The notes under the pieces: model-generated
Database searches by the model: none
Told to the model about the DNA's origin: nothing
What the model saw: the letters and a program-made list of their open reading frames with translations, nothing else
Source: Pseudidiomarina planktonica
GTDB lineage: Bacteria > Pseudomonadota > Gammaproteobacteria > Enterobacterales > Alteromonadaceae
Assembly: GCF_900177775.1 (NCBI RefSeq)
Contig: NZ_FXWH01000001.1
Location: forward strand, 1-64,000
Reading direction: 5' to 3'
Length of the DNA stretch: 64,000 nt
Program-made: the position numbers and the translations under genes
Shown: piece after piece, positions 27,149 to 35,447 of the stretch
Position numbering within the stretch: position 1 is the stretch's first letter
Layout of the letters: every line of letters begins with the position of its first letter

Positions 27149-27163
27149 TGGCACAGCATTCGC
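27149..27163 (+). promoter_or_regulatory. Sigma-54 (RpoN) promoter of DUF4168 gene
   Basis: TGGCACAGCATTCGC matches the -24/-12 consensus TGGCACG-N4-TTGC: the GG and GC dinucleotides are at correct spacing and only two consensus positions differ. It lies 49 bp before the downstream gene start and next to an NtrC-family regulator gene. Confidence 0.7.
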
Positions 27164-27212
27164 AACAGTGTGAGCGTCTTAAATTTAAATAGAGAAAAAC
27201 AAGGAGCACATG

Positions 27213-27596
27213 ATGCGCAAGACACTATTAGCAATGACTATCGCAGCTTTCGGTATGGGTTCAACTGCAGCTATTGCTGCGCCAGCACCGCAACAAGCTC
27301 AGCAAGCACAAATGCAGCAAGGACAGGACGTTCAGGTAATTTCTGATGCCATGCTGGAAAAGTTTGCCGATGCGATGAGCGAAGTGCGCAACATCAGCAA
27401 CAAGTACGCTGAAGAATTCCAATCAGCAGAAGACGCTGAACAAGCACAATCTATTCAGCAGCAAGCACAGCAAGAAATGGTTGAAGCGGTAAACGATTCA
27501 GGCTTAAGCCCTGAAGAGTACAACACCATTGTTCAGCGTGTGCAGCAAGACGAAGAGCTTCGCGCTCGTCTGGAAACCTTCACTGACGCTGAATAA
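27213..27596 (+). CDS. DUF4168 exported protein
   Basis: This 127-residue secreted protein of unknown function has a signal peptide ending near AIAA|PAP (residue 23). A Gln-rich segment (about 27-42) is followed by a four-helix-like DUF4168 domain. No catalytic residues are evident. The second of two adjacent ATGs (27213) is chosen because AAGGAG is 6 nt upstream of it but only 3 nt from the first. It has its own sigma-54 promoter and a strong terminator, so it is a single-gene unit likely switched by the adjacent two-component system. Confidence 0.82.
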   Translation: MRKTLLAMTIAAFGMGSTAAIAAPAPQQAQQAQMQQGQDVQVISDAMLEKFADAMSEVRNISNKYAEEFQSAEDAEQAQSIQQQAQQEMVEAVNDSGLSPEEYNTIVQRVQQDEELRARLETFTDAE

Positions 27597-27626
27597 ATAA
27601 CTACTGCTGAATAAGCAGGATAGTAT

Positions 27627-27658
27627 AAAAGCGGCTCTCAATTGAGAGCCGCTTTTTT
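27627..27658 (+). terminator. Rho-independent terminator after DUF4168 gene
   Basis: AGCGGCTCTCAATTGAGAGCCGCT (27630-27653) is a perfect palindrome forming a GC-rich stem, followed by a run of six T's. Four A's on the left side could allow some termination in the other direction. Confidence 0.93.
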
Positions 27659-27715
27659 GTTTGGGCTGCACCCATGCACCATGTACACTGAAAACCATCG
27701 TATCTACTGGAATAC

Positions 27716-28210
27716 ATGGTTATGCCCGACTTTGACAAAGTAAGTCCGAAGTATCCCAATTATCTGCGTAGCCTGGCCTGGTTAAATACCCTGGGTATTA
27801 TTATTGCGCTAGGCGTTGTCAGCCATTTCGCCTCGCAGCTGTCCTTAACTATGGCTGCGGCTACAGGCGGGTTCGTAGTACTCATAACTCTGGTGTTGCA
27901 CTTTTGGTGGTTACCACGGCGCTATGAGCTAACCGGCTATTGCGTTGACGAAAATCAGTTACAGCTGCGCAAAGGCGCACTATGGCGTACTCGTCAGGCC
28001 GCAGCCATGAATAGAATTCAGCACTCCGAAGTATCGCAAGGGCCCATTGAGCGAGCCTTTGGATTGTCCAGACTCATTGTGTACACCGCTGGTGGCGCCG
28101 GTGCTGACATCAGTATTCCCGGCCTGGCTGATAGCAAAGCCGAGCAACTGAAGGCGCTGGTACTGCATCAAATCATGACTGAACAGCCAGCAGACCAAAG
28201 CCATGACTGA
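27716..28210 (+). CDS. ydbS: PH domain membrane protein, YdbS-like
   Basis: This 164-residue inner-membrane protein has two transmembrane helices (about 20-62) followed by a bacterial PH-like domain (bPH2/DUF304, about 72-155) with the typical LRKGALWRTRQ...MNRIQH block. It forms a pair with the following gene, overlapping it by 8 nt, as ydbS and ydbT do in many bacteria. Its biochemical role is unknown; a membrane-surface or envelope-stress role is family-level inference. A second ATG at 27722 is possible. Confidence 0.8.
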   Translation: MVMPDFDKVSPKYPNYLRSLAWLNTLGIIIALGVVSHFASQLSLTMAAATGGFVVLITLVLHFWWLPRRYELTGYCVDENQLQLRKGALWRTRQAAAMNRIQHSEVSQGPIERAFGLSRLIVYTAGGAGADISIPGLADSKAEQLKALVLHQIMTEQPADQSHD

Positions 28211-29696
28211 GAATTCGAACCAGCAATGGCAGCACCTGCCATTATTTGCGTTGCTGTTTTTCTTTGGCCGGGCGCTATATCAACTTATTCGTAATGCCAT
28301 GAATATGGCGCCAGCACTGGCCGGCGCGTTAGTGTTCAGCGAAACCGTGCGAGCCTGGGCCTTTACCCTGGTGCCGGTAGCCATAGTACTTATAGTTATT
28401 GTGGGTGGCGCTTTGCACTATTGGTACTTTCGCTACTGCGTAGGCGAGCAAACCATTTATATTCGCCAGGGTGTATTTAACCGGGTACAGCTGGCGCTTG
28501 AATACCCTCGCATTCAGCAAGCCGAAATTGATCAGCCATTTTATTTTCGTCCGTTTAACCTGGCCATTCTGACCCTGGATAGCGCCGGCTCTTCTGCTAA
28601 CGAAGTGAAGCTGGCTGGACTGCCCATTGCCACAGCTACCGCAATGAAGCACGACATGTTGCAAGCCCGGCGTGCTGAGCAGAACTTAACCGGAACAGAA
28701 ACGGTCGACGCTTCTGCGGAAGCATCGATGAGCAGCAACATTCTGCTTGAACTTAAAACGCCCGTGCATGAGGTTCTTAAGTTTGGGGTAATGGACAGCC
28801 GCACACTGCTATCCATTCCATTTATTATTGCGCTGCTATTCCAATTTGACCGGTCCATTGGCGTTATTCAGGAATGGGTAATCACAGTAACTGACCAACT
28901 AAGCTCCTATGTGGTTAGCTCCTGGTTATGGGTAGTTCTTGCGGTGGCTGCTATAGCGCTGGTGCTAGTGGGCTCCATGGGATTTGCGTTAGTGCGCTTC
29001 TTTGGCTTTAAGCTCACTGTAGATGACGAAAAATATCAGGCCGAAAGCGGTTTAGTAAGCAAACGCAGCCTGACCATTCGGCAGGAAAAATTACAACTGG
29101 TGCGCATTAAACAAAATTTCGCGGCGCGCTGGCTGAATCGTTTCAGCATACTGATTAAACAATTACAGCCACGAGCCACTGCGGGTGGGGTTAGCAGTTT
29201 TACCATACCGGTGCTATCAGCGACACAGCGAACCCAGTTAACCGATATATTCTCCCTGACCCAGGCCAACTGGCAGCGCGTAAACCCTGCCAGCGTAGTA
29301 CTGCCAACGCTATTCTGGCTGGCGGTGTTACTAACCATAGCCGGATTTAGCGTAACCGACACTCTGCCCAAAGCAATAACTATGGTTGCTATTGGCATAG
29401 CTATACCGCTGATTAGTTGGCGCCGTTGGTATTGCTTTGGATTGCACTGGGACAGCCAATGGCTGGCTGTGCGCACCGGTTTTATTGGTGCCCGACAAAG
29501 CTGGTATCCCGTACATAAACTGCAAAAAGTAACCCTGAGCGAACCGCCCTGGTTACGCTGGTTTGGCATGGCTTCGGTAACTGTTTATACCGCAGCGGGT
29601 GCAGAGCAAGTCAGTTGGTTGAAAAAATCGCAGGCAGAGCAGGTACAGCGGGATATTATAACTGCAGTAAGCAGCCATCGCGGCAGTTGGATGTAA
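28203..29696 (+). CDS. ydbT: PH domain membrane protein, YdbT-like
   Basis: This 497-residue inner-membrane protein has three bacterial PH-like domains separated by paired transmembrane helices. TM pairs lie near residues 12-30 with 50-70, 195-215 with 238-262, and 365-405. The PH domains are near 75-150, 270-345 and 415-490. It is the partner of the preceding YdbS-like protein. The pair is widespread, but its function is not established. It ends 11 bp from the convergent CDF transporter gene. Confidence 0.8.
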   Translation: MTENSNQQWQHLPLFALLFFFGRALYQLIRNAMNMAPALAGALVFSETVRAWAFTLVPVAIVLIVIVGGALHYWYFRYCVGEQTIYIRQGVFNRVQLALEYPRIQQAEIDQPFYFRPFNLAILTLDSAGSSANEVKLAGLPIATATAMKHDMLQARRAEQNLTGTETVDASAEASMSSNILLELKTPVHEVLKFGVMDSRTLLSIPFIIALLFQFDRSIGVIQEWVITVTDQLSSYVVSSWLWVVLAVAAIALVLVGSMGFALVRFFGFKLTVDDEKYQAESGLVSKRSLTIRQEKLQLVRIKQNFAARWLNRFSILIKQLQPRATAGGVSSFTIPVLSATQRTQLTDIFSLTQANWQRVNPASVVLPTLFWLAVLLTIAGFSVTDTLPKAITMVAIGIAIPLISWRRWYCFGLHWDSQWLAVRTGFIGARQSWYPVHKLQKVTLSEPPWLRWFGMASVTVYTAAGAEQVSWLKKSQAEQVQRDIITAVSSHRGSWM

Positions 29697-29707
29697 CGCT
29701 CAATACA

Positions 29708-30613
29708 TTAAGCCGGTGGACAATGCTCATCGCGGCATTGCTCTACCGGAGCTTCCAGCTCAATAGTGGTATGCGCCAGTGAAAATGGCGCCAGCACCTC
29801 AGCCACTTTGGCTTTTAGGTCACGCCGTTGTGGTGCATCAAGATCGTCAGCTAACACCAGGTGCGCAGTCAGTACATGACTCTCGCCATCCAACGACCAC
29901 AAATGCAAGTGATGAACACTTTGAACTGCAGGCAGTTCCTGCAAACTGACCGAAATATTCTGGTACAACTCAGCATCGGGCGTGGCCTGCACGAACAGCT
30001 TCACCGTAGTAACCAGATAACGCGCCACGTTCACCAGAATAAACAGGGTAAACGCAATTGAAAGCAGGGGATCTAACCAGGGCCAGTCAACAAACATCAG
30101 AATGACGCCAACCATAAATACCGCCACCCAACCCATCACGTCTTCCAGCAAATGCCAGTTCAGTACTTTCTCGTTTAACGTTTTACCACGGCTTAACCGA
30201 AACGCGGCGTAGCCATTTACCGCAATACCAACTACTGCCATAACCAGCATACCTTCAGCCATGGGCATTTCTGGTTCCCACAGGCGTGGAATGGCCATGC
30301 TCATAATCCAGACAGACCCGGTGATGAGCACCACTGCATTAATGAGGGCGCCAACCAGTGACAAACGCTGGTAGCCATAAGTAAAAGTGGAGGTTGCGTC
30401 TTTTTGGCCGAGCTTGTTCAACAGCCAGGCCATCCCCAGCGACAGGCTGTCGCCGAGATCATGCACAGCATCGGCCAGAATCGCCGTACTGTTAGTTAAA
30501 ATGCCGCCAATAAATTCAACGACCGTAAAGGCCAGGTTTAGAAAAAACGCCCAGCCAATACGGGTTGAAGCAGTTTCGTTCGGGTGTTCGTTATGATGAT
30601 GGTGCGCGTGCAT
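29708..30613 (-). CDS. Cation diffusion facilitator (CDF) metal transporter
   Basis: This inner-membrane divalent metal/proton antiporter of the CzcD/ZitB type is expected to export Zn or a similar metal. Six transmembrane helices are visible. The transport site is His51 and Asp55 in TM2 with His154 and Asp158 in TM5, a pattern usual for zinc. The N-terminus is His-rich (MHAHHHHNEH) and the C-terminus ends in a Cys-containing tail (CRDEHC), both possible metal ligands. A cytoplasmic metallochaperone-like domain covers about 210-290. It starts 5 nt after the HvfA-like gene, so the two are almost certainly co-transcribed. Confidence 0.88.
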   Translation of the reverse strand: MHAHHHHNEHPNETASTRIGWAFFLNLAFTVVEFIGGILTNSTAILADAVHDLGDSLSLGMAWLLNKLGQKDATSTFTYGYQRLSLVGALINAVVLITGSVWIMSMAIPRLWEPEMPMAEGMLVMAVVGIAVNGYAAFRLSRGKTLNEKVLNWHLLEDVMGWVAVFMVGVILMFVDWPWLDPLLSIAFTLFILVNVARYLVTTVKLFVQATPDAELYQNISVSLQELPAVQSVHHLHLWSLDGESHVLTAHLVLADDLDAPQRRDLKAKVAEVLAPFSLAHTTIELEAPVEQCRDEHCPPA

Positions 30614-30618
30614 TCAGC

Positions 30619-31062
30619 TTAAGCTGCGCCGCACTTACCTTCGCCACATTTCCCTTCACCACACTTGCCTTCACCACATTTGCCTTCTTCAGCCTTTTCT
30701 TCAGCTTTCTCTTTCATTTCTTCGCGCTTCATTTCGCCGCCGCATTTGCCTTCACCGCATTTCCCTTCGCCACACTTGCCTTCCTCAGCTTTCTCTTCGG
30801 CTTTTTCTTTGGCTTCTTTGCGCTTCATTTCACCGCCGCACTTGCCTTCGCCACATTTACCTTCTTCGGCTTTCTCTTCTTTACTTTTTTCAGATTTGTT
30901 TTTTTCTCCGCCACAATTACCTTCGGCAATGCGCGAAACTTCATAACCTTGCTTTAACTCATTAAAGCCAAATGGATTTGCTTCTGCAGCAGTGGCAGTA
31001 AGCGCGGTAGTTAGTGCCAGCGCTGATCCAACAGCAAGAGAAGTAGATGTTCTGTTTTTCAT
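30619..31062 (-). CDS. HvfA-like Cys-rich RiPP metallophore precursor
   Basis: This 147-residue exported precursor has a signal peptide (about 1-26) followed by NPFGFNELKQGYEV, the leader-like block I recognise from the HvfA family. The core holds ten cysteines: one EGNCG (Cys50) and nine EGKCG units in clusters of two, three and four, joined by Lys/Glu-rich linkers. HvfA peptides are modified at EGKCG cysteines by an MNIO (DUF692) enzyme with a DUF2063 partner and bind copper. Neither enzyme gene is adjacent. GAGGAA precedes the ATG. A metal transporter gene follows after 5 nt. Metal binding is inferred from the family. Confidence 0.8.
   Translation of the reverse strand: MKNRTSTSLAVGSALALTTALTATAAEANPFGFNELKQGYEVSRIAEGNCGGEKNKSEKSKEEKAEEGKCGEGKCGGEMKRKEAKEKAEEKAEEGKCGEGKCGEGKCGGEMKREEMKEKAEEKAEEGKCGEGKCGEGKCGEGKCGAA
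30625..30880 (-). repeat. EGKCG-encoding tandem repeats
   Basis: 15-bp units encoding Glu-Gly-Lys-Cys-Gly recur in blocks of four, three and two within the HvfA-like gene. The intervening linkers (residues 77-94 and 109-126) are near copies of each other. The layout suggests growth by duplication and may be length-variable between strains. Confidence 0.85.
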
Positions 31063-31152
31063 AACGGGTTCCTCAGAGTAGATCTTAGTTTTATCAATTA
31101 ATGGTACTGCGTTTAAACAGTCTATTATTCATCTTTAAGAGTGGCTTATGTT

Positions 31153-31182
31153 TTGACATCTTACAAAAAAATAATGTAAATA
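31153..31182 (+). promoter_or_regulatory. Sigma-70-type promoter of the c-di-GMP gene
   Basis: TTGACA (31153-31158), an 18-bp spacer and TAAATA (31177-31182) lie about 80 bp before the start codon at 31262. The surrounding 200-bp gap also has to hold the promoter of the divergent HvfA-like gene. Confidence 0.45.
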
Positions 31183-31261
31183 GTTTAGCACGGTGTAAAT
31201 GACTACGTTAGTAGTGCGCTGATCTGCTATAACTAAGGTGTTGTAGCAAAATAACCGAGTA

Positions 31262-33904
31262 ATGAAGCGTCTTAACGTAAAAGGGTTCTTTTTGCCAAAT
31301 TACAAACATTGCCGCAGTAACCAAGCGAACCGAGCATTTTTATGTTTCGGCAGTTATTTTGTTGCCTTGCTATTGTTGCTTGCCCCCATTTCCGCTATTG
31401 CTCAAAGTGACCCACAGTTGCTTCGCGTTGGCGTTTATCATAACCCTCCGAAGCTATTACTAAGCGACGAAGGACAACCCGGCGGCATTTTGGGTGAATT
31501 GCTACAACATATTGCCGAGCAGGAAAATTGGCGGCTGGAAGTAACACCCTGCACCTGGGACCAGTGCCTGGAATTATTAGATAGCGGTCAAATTGATATT
31601 ATGCCCGACGTGGCTTACTCCGAATCTCGCAACCAACGCTTTAACTTTCATAAAACACCAGCCTTACTCAGTTGGTCGCAGCTGTATCATCACGGCCGCA
31701 CGCCATTAGTAAGCCTGCTGGATTTAAAAGACAAACGCATTGCAGTGCTTAGCAGCTCAATACAGCAAGAATACCTGCATAACATGGTGCAAAGTTTCGA
31801 CCTGTCAGTTAATTGGTACCCAGTAGATACTATGGCGGAAGGATTTAGCGCCGTGTTGGACGGGCGAGCTGACGCCGTTGCAGCCGACCATTTTTATGGC
31901 AACGTACAAGCATACAAGCAAGGCCTTTACGCCTCGCCGATTATGTTTCAACCGGCCAAAATCTACTACGCCACAGCCGATTTTCGCCATGGCGGAACCC
32001 TGCAGATTATTGATGACTACCTGAACCACTGGCAAGGCGACCACAACTCCGTTTACCACCAAATAATACGCAAATGGAGCCTGCCCGAGCAAACCGCGTT
32101 ACTACCCGGCTGGGTGCAGTGGAGTGTTTTTGCGCTGGCCATTGCCTTAGTTATTGCGCTAAGCCTGAACCTGCTATTACGTCGTCAAATTGACGAAAAA
32201 ACCCGTTACCTGAAAGCCAGCGAAAAACGCCTGAACACTATTTTAAACAGCGTTGAGGCCTTTATTTACATTAAAGGTAACGACTTAACCTACCAGTACG
32301 CTAACCGCAAAACCTGTGAGTTGCTGGGCGTTACTGCCGAAGAACTTGTGGGCAAGTCCGACCGCGACTTTTTTGATGAACAAACCGCGCAAATGATTGA
32401 GCGTAACGACCGCCTAGTAGTTGACGAAGGGAAGCGCCTTTCTGAAGAAGAAATAAATGTGCTCGCCAAAACTGGCGAAAAACGAGTGTTCCTGTCGGTT
32501 AAGATTCCGTTGCGCGATGGTAATAACAACAACTATGCCTTGTGTGGTATTTCCACAGATATTACCGAACACCAACAAATTCAGGACGAGCTGCATCATT
32601 TGGCGTTTTACGATTCGCTAACCGGTCTGGCCAACCGCAGACAACTGCTCGAACACATGAAGCATGCCCTTGCCAGTGGTGAAAGAACCGGCTTCGAAGG
32701 CGCCGTGCTCATGATTGATTTAGACGGCTTTAAAGTGTTCAACGATACCGTTGGCCATGAACAGGGCGACCGTTTGCTGCAAAAAGTATCCCAGCGTATT
32801 TCTTCAAGCCTACGAAGCACAGATACCGCCGGGCGCTTAGGTGCCGACGACTTTATGGTGATTTTGGAAGACTTGAGTCCTGATTACGAACAGGCAATTA
32901 TTGATGCGCGCGATTTTGCGATGAATTTACTGCGTGATTTAGCCCAACCTTATCAGTTGGACACCTTAACTCATGTCACCTCGGCAACCATTGGTATTAC
33001 GATGTTCTCGGACACCAAAACCAATGTGGAAGGGCTGCTGAAGAGTGCCGATTTAGCACTTGCTGATGCCAAAGCTTCAGGCCGCGGCACCATGCGCTTT
33101 TTCAATCCGCGCATGCAACAACGGATTTCGCGTCGTATTCATATCGAATCAGCCTTGCGTGAAGCGCTGGAAAGCGATCAATTAGAATTGCATTTGCAGC
33201 CGCAGGTAACCCAGCAGGGCAAGGTGATTGGCATGGAGGCGCTGCTGCGCTGGCATGATGCCGACCTTGGCCAAATGTCACCGGGTGAGTTTATTCCCAT
33301 TGCAGAAAGTAGTGGCCTGATTATACCGCTGGGCGAATGGGTGCTGCAGCGTGCCTGTAGCTTGCTGTCCGAATGGCAGCAGCTGCCGCATATGAAAGAT
33401 CTAACTCTGGCGGTGAATATTAGCCCGAAGCAGTTCCGTCATCCGAAGTTTGTACCGCACATTCTGCATTGCATTCGGCAGGCGAACATTTTGCCCGAGA
33501 AGCTGGAGCTGGAAGTAACCGAGAGCATGCTGATTGATGACATGGCTGGCACCATTTCGCGCATGAATCAGTTACGTGAACGCGGCATACGCTTTGCGCT
33601 GGACGACTTTGGAACCGGCTATGCGTCACTCAGCCACCTGAAACTATTGCCGCTGTACCAGTTAAAAATAGACCAGTCGTTTGTGAAAGAAATAACCACC
33701 GAGAAGAACGACGAAGCCATAGTACAAACCATTATTGCGCTGGGTGGCAGCCTTGGTTTAGAGGTGCTGGCCGAAGGCGTGGAAACCGAAGCACAAATGG
33801 AAAAACTAAAAGCCCTGGGCGTAAACCATTTTCAGGGCTACTACTTCGGCTACCCACAACCTGCCGACCACTGGTTGCAGGAACTGGAAAACACTCAGAG
33901 CTAG
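31262..33904 (+). CDS. Periplasmic-sensor PAS-GGDEF-EAL c-di-GMP protein
   Basis: This 880-residue inner-membrane protein controls cyclic di-GMP. A signal/TM segment (about 28-48) leads to a periplasmic SBP_bac_3 amino-acid-binding-like domain (54-265), TM2 (286-306), PAS (325-440), GGDEF (455-615) and EAL (630-875). The GGDEF motif is altered to GADDF (near 526), though an RxxD inhibitory site (RSTD) is kept. The EAL domain looks active: EALLRW, NISPKQF, EVTES, DDFGTG, the IDQSF lysine and AEGVET are all present. A phosphodiesterase is the more likely net activity. The ribosome site is weak. Confidence 0.9.
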   Translation: MKRLNVKGFFLPNYKHCRSNQANRAFLCFGSYFVALLLLLAPISAIAQSDPQLLRVGVYHNPPKLLLSDEGQPGGILGELLQHIAEQENWRLEVTPCTWDQCLELLDSGQIDIMPDVAYSESRNQRFNFHKTPALLSWSQLYHHGRTPLVSLLDLKDKRIAVLSSSIQQEYLHNMVQSFDLSVNWYPVDTMAEGFSAVLDGRADAVAADHFYGNVQAYKQGLYASPIMFQPAKIYYATADFRHGGTLQIIDDYLNHWQGDHNSVYHQIIRKWSLPEQTALLPGWVQWSVFALAIALVIALSLNLLLRRQIDEKTRYLKASEKRLNTILNSVEAFIYIKGNDLTYQYANRKTCELLGVTAEELVGKSDRDFFDEQTAQMIERNDRLVVDEGKRLSEEEINVLAKTGEKRVFLSVKIPLRDGNNNNYALCGISTDITEHQQIQDELHHLAFYDSLTGLANRRQLLEHMKHALASGERTGFEGAVLMIDLDGFKVFNDTVGHEQGDRLLQKVSQRISSSLRSTDTAGRLGADDFMVILEDLSPDYEQAIIDARDFAMNLLRDLAQPYQLDTLTHVTSATIGITMFSDTKTNVEGLLKSADLALADAKASGRGTMRFFNPRMQQRISRRIHIESALREALESDQLELHLQPQVTQQGKVIGMEALLRWHDADLGQMSPGEFIPIAESSGLIIPLGEWVLQRACSLLSEWQQLPHMKDLTLAVNISPKQFRHPKFVPHILHCIRQANILPEKLELEVTESMLIDDMAGTISRMNQLRERGIRFALDDFGTGYASLSHLKLLPLYQLKIDQSFVKEITTEKNDEAIVQTIIALGGSLGLEVLAEGVETEAQMEKLKALGVNHFQGYYFGYPQPADHWLQELENTQS

Positions 33905-33906
33905 GC

Positions 33907-34380
33907 TTATTTTTTCGCTGGCTTTTCCGACACGTAAATATGAATCTGCCCTTCAATAACTACCTTGCCGTCGGCACGGAACGCCTGCACCTGCACAGGT
34001 ACATCACCCACTTGCCACAGCTCAGGGTCTAAGGTAGCAACCACCCGAATGTCGCTGTCGGCTTTGGCGGTGTAGTTCACCGTCATGGCCTTAGGTATCC
34101 AGCGTAGGTGTTTCGGTATCGAAGCTTCAGCCAAGGCACCCATCGCCATTTCCAGACCGTTACACAGCGCAATAGCATGCACAGTGCCAATATGATTCTG
34201 CACCGCTTTGCGCTTTTTAAAAGTTAGCTCGCAGTAGTTTGGACGAAGCTCAGTTATCAGCGGCTTAATGGTTTTAAAGTAGGGTGCCTTTTGGGCAAAC
34301 ATCATAGAAAACAGCTTCCGCCCGAACGGTAGCTTCAAGGTCTTGTGATACATTTTTAATAAGTAGTTTTGTTCGCTCAT
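33907..34380 (-). CDS. DUF4442 hotdog-fold protein
   Basis: This 157-residue cytosolic protein of the DUF4442 family has a hotdog fold related to acyl-CoA thioesterases. The HIGTVHAIALCNGLEMAMG stretch near residues 62-80 corresponds to the central hotdog helix. Thioesterase activity is plausible but unproven for the family. It is convergent with the preceding c-di-GMP gene, with a 2-bp gap, and divergent from yjdM. Confidence 0.78.
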   Translation of the reverse strand: MSEQNYLLKMYHKTLKLPFGRKLFSMMFAQKAPYFKTIKPLITELRPNYCELTFKKRKAVQNHIGTVHAIALCNGLEMAMGALAEASIPKHLRWIPKAMTVNYTAKADSDIRVVATLDPELWQVGDVPVQVQAFRADGKVVIEGQIHIYVSEKPAKK

Positions 34381-34518
34381 AGCCTGCTCACTTTTGCGCT
34401 AAGGTGTTGTTCATCTGGTTTTAGTGTACCCCTTTTGCGCGATAAGTAGTGGGGTAATACGCCCAATTCCCCTATAATTAAAGCATCTAACCGCGTTCAC
34501 TTTCAGCAGGAATTAATA

Positions 34519-34857
34519 ATGAGCCTTCCGGCCTGCCCCAAATGTAGTTCTGAATATGCCTACCAGGACGGTAGCTTACTGATTTGCCCCGAGTGCGCCC
34601 ATGAGTGGTCACCCAATGAACCTGAAGACACAGGCACAACCGGTAAAGTATACCGCGACGCCGGTGGCAATGAATTACAGGACGGTGATACCGTTACCGT
34701 AATGAAAGACTTAAAAGTGAAAGGCTCCTCACTGGTAGTTAAAATTGGCACCAAAGTGAAGAACATTCGCCTGATAGACGGCGACCATGACATTGATTGC
34801 AAAATTGATGGCATTGGCCCCATGAAACTGAAATCTGAATTCGTTAAAAAGGCCTGA
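34519..34857 (+). CDS. yjdM: Zinc-ribbon alkylphosphonate-type protein YjdM (PhnA)
   Basis: This 112-residue cytosolic protein has an N-terminal zinc ribbon (CPKC at about 7-10, CPEC at about 26-29) and a C-terminal SH3-like PhnA domain. It matches E. coli YjdM (111 residues) closely in layout. Despite its old name it is not part of phosphonate breakdown, and its role is unknown. A -10-like TATAAT lies at 34473-34478 upstream. It is followed after 10 nt by the ChaC-like gene, so the two are probably co-transcribed. Confidence 0.88.
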   Translation: MSLPACPKCSSEYAYQDGSLLICPECAHEWSPNEPEDTGTTGKVYRDAGGNELQDGDTVTVMKDLKVKGSSLVVKIGTKVKNIRLIDGDHDIDCKIDGIGPMKLKSEFVKKA

Positions 34858-34867
34858 TCGATAAGCT

Positions 34868-35437
34868 ATGTCGCACAACACCATCGAGCTAAACAAACAA
34901 CGCCAACCGCTGGACCATTTGGAATCAGTATGGCTGTTTGGTTATGGCTCACTTATTTATAAAGCCGACTTCCCGTATTTGCAGCGCAAGCCCGCCTGCA
35001 TTTGGGGCTGGCAGCGACGCTTCTGGCAAGGCTCACACGACCACCGCGGCACGCCCGAAGCACCTGGCCGCGTTGCTACCCTGGTTGAAGTACCAGGCGC
35101 ACGCTGCGCCGGCATGGCCTACGAAGTAACTCCCGAAGTATTTGATCATCTGGACCATCGCGAAAAGAACGGCTACCTGCGCGTATTCACTGAGCTGGAA
35201 TGGCTTGATGCCGAGGGTAATGCTGAGGGTTTAGTGTACATGGCCAGCGCCGACAATGAAGCCTATTTAGGCCCCGCCAGCGAAGCCGACATAGCCACCC
35301 ACATTGCGCGCAGCGAAGGCCCAAGCGGCCCAAACAGTGAGTACTTACTTAAGTTAGCCGAAGCACTGCGCGAACTGGACGAGCACGACGACCACGTGTT
35401 TGCTATTGAGCGGGAATTGCTGAAGCAGCTGGAGTAG
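34868..35437 (+). CDS. chaC: ChaC-like gamma-glutamylcyclotransferase
   Basis: This cytosolic enzyme is expected to split glutathione into 5-oxoproline and Cys-Gly. The substrate loop is FGYGSLIYK (near residue 22). The WGWQRRFWQGSHDHRGTPEAPGR region is typical of the ChaC branch. The catalytic Glu is in LDHREKNGY (near 99). The length of 189 fits the group. It sits 10 nt after yjdM. Confidence 0.87.
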   Translation: MSHNTIELNKQRQPLDHLESVWLFGYGSLIYKADFPYLQRKPACIWGWQRRFWQGSHDHRGTPEAPGRVATLVEVPGARCAGMAYEVTPEVFDHLDHREKNGYLRVFTELEWLDAEGNAEGLVYMASADNEAYLGPASEADIATHIARSEGPSGPNSEYLLKLAEALRELDEHDDHVFAIERELLKQLE

Positions 35438-35447
35438 CTGAAGTGGC

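Noticed and set aside
27597-27715. Small RNA gene at the palindromic hairpin
   Set aside because: The hairpin with T-run is fully explained as the DUF4168 terminator.
30565-30957. Long plus-strand ORFs rich in Phe/Pro/Ser opposite the HvfA-like gene
   Set aside because: They are mirror frames of the GC-biased EGKCG repeat; the minus frame has signal peptide, ribosome site and family match.
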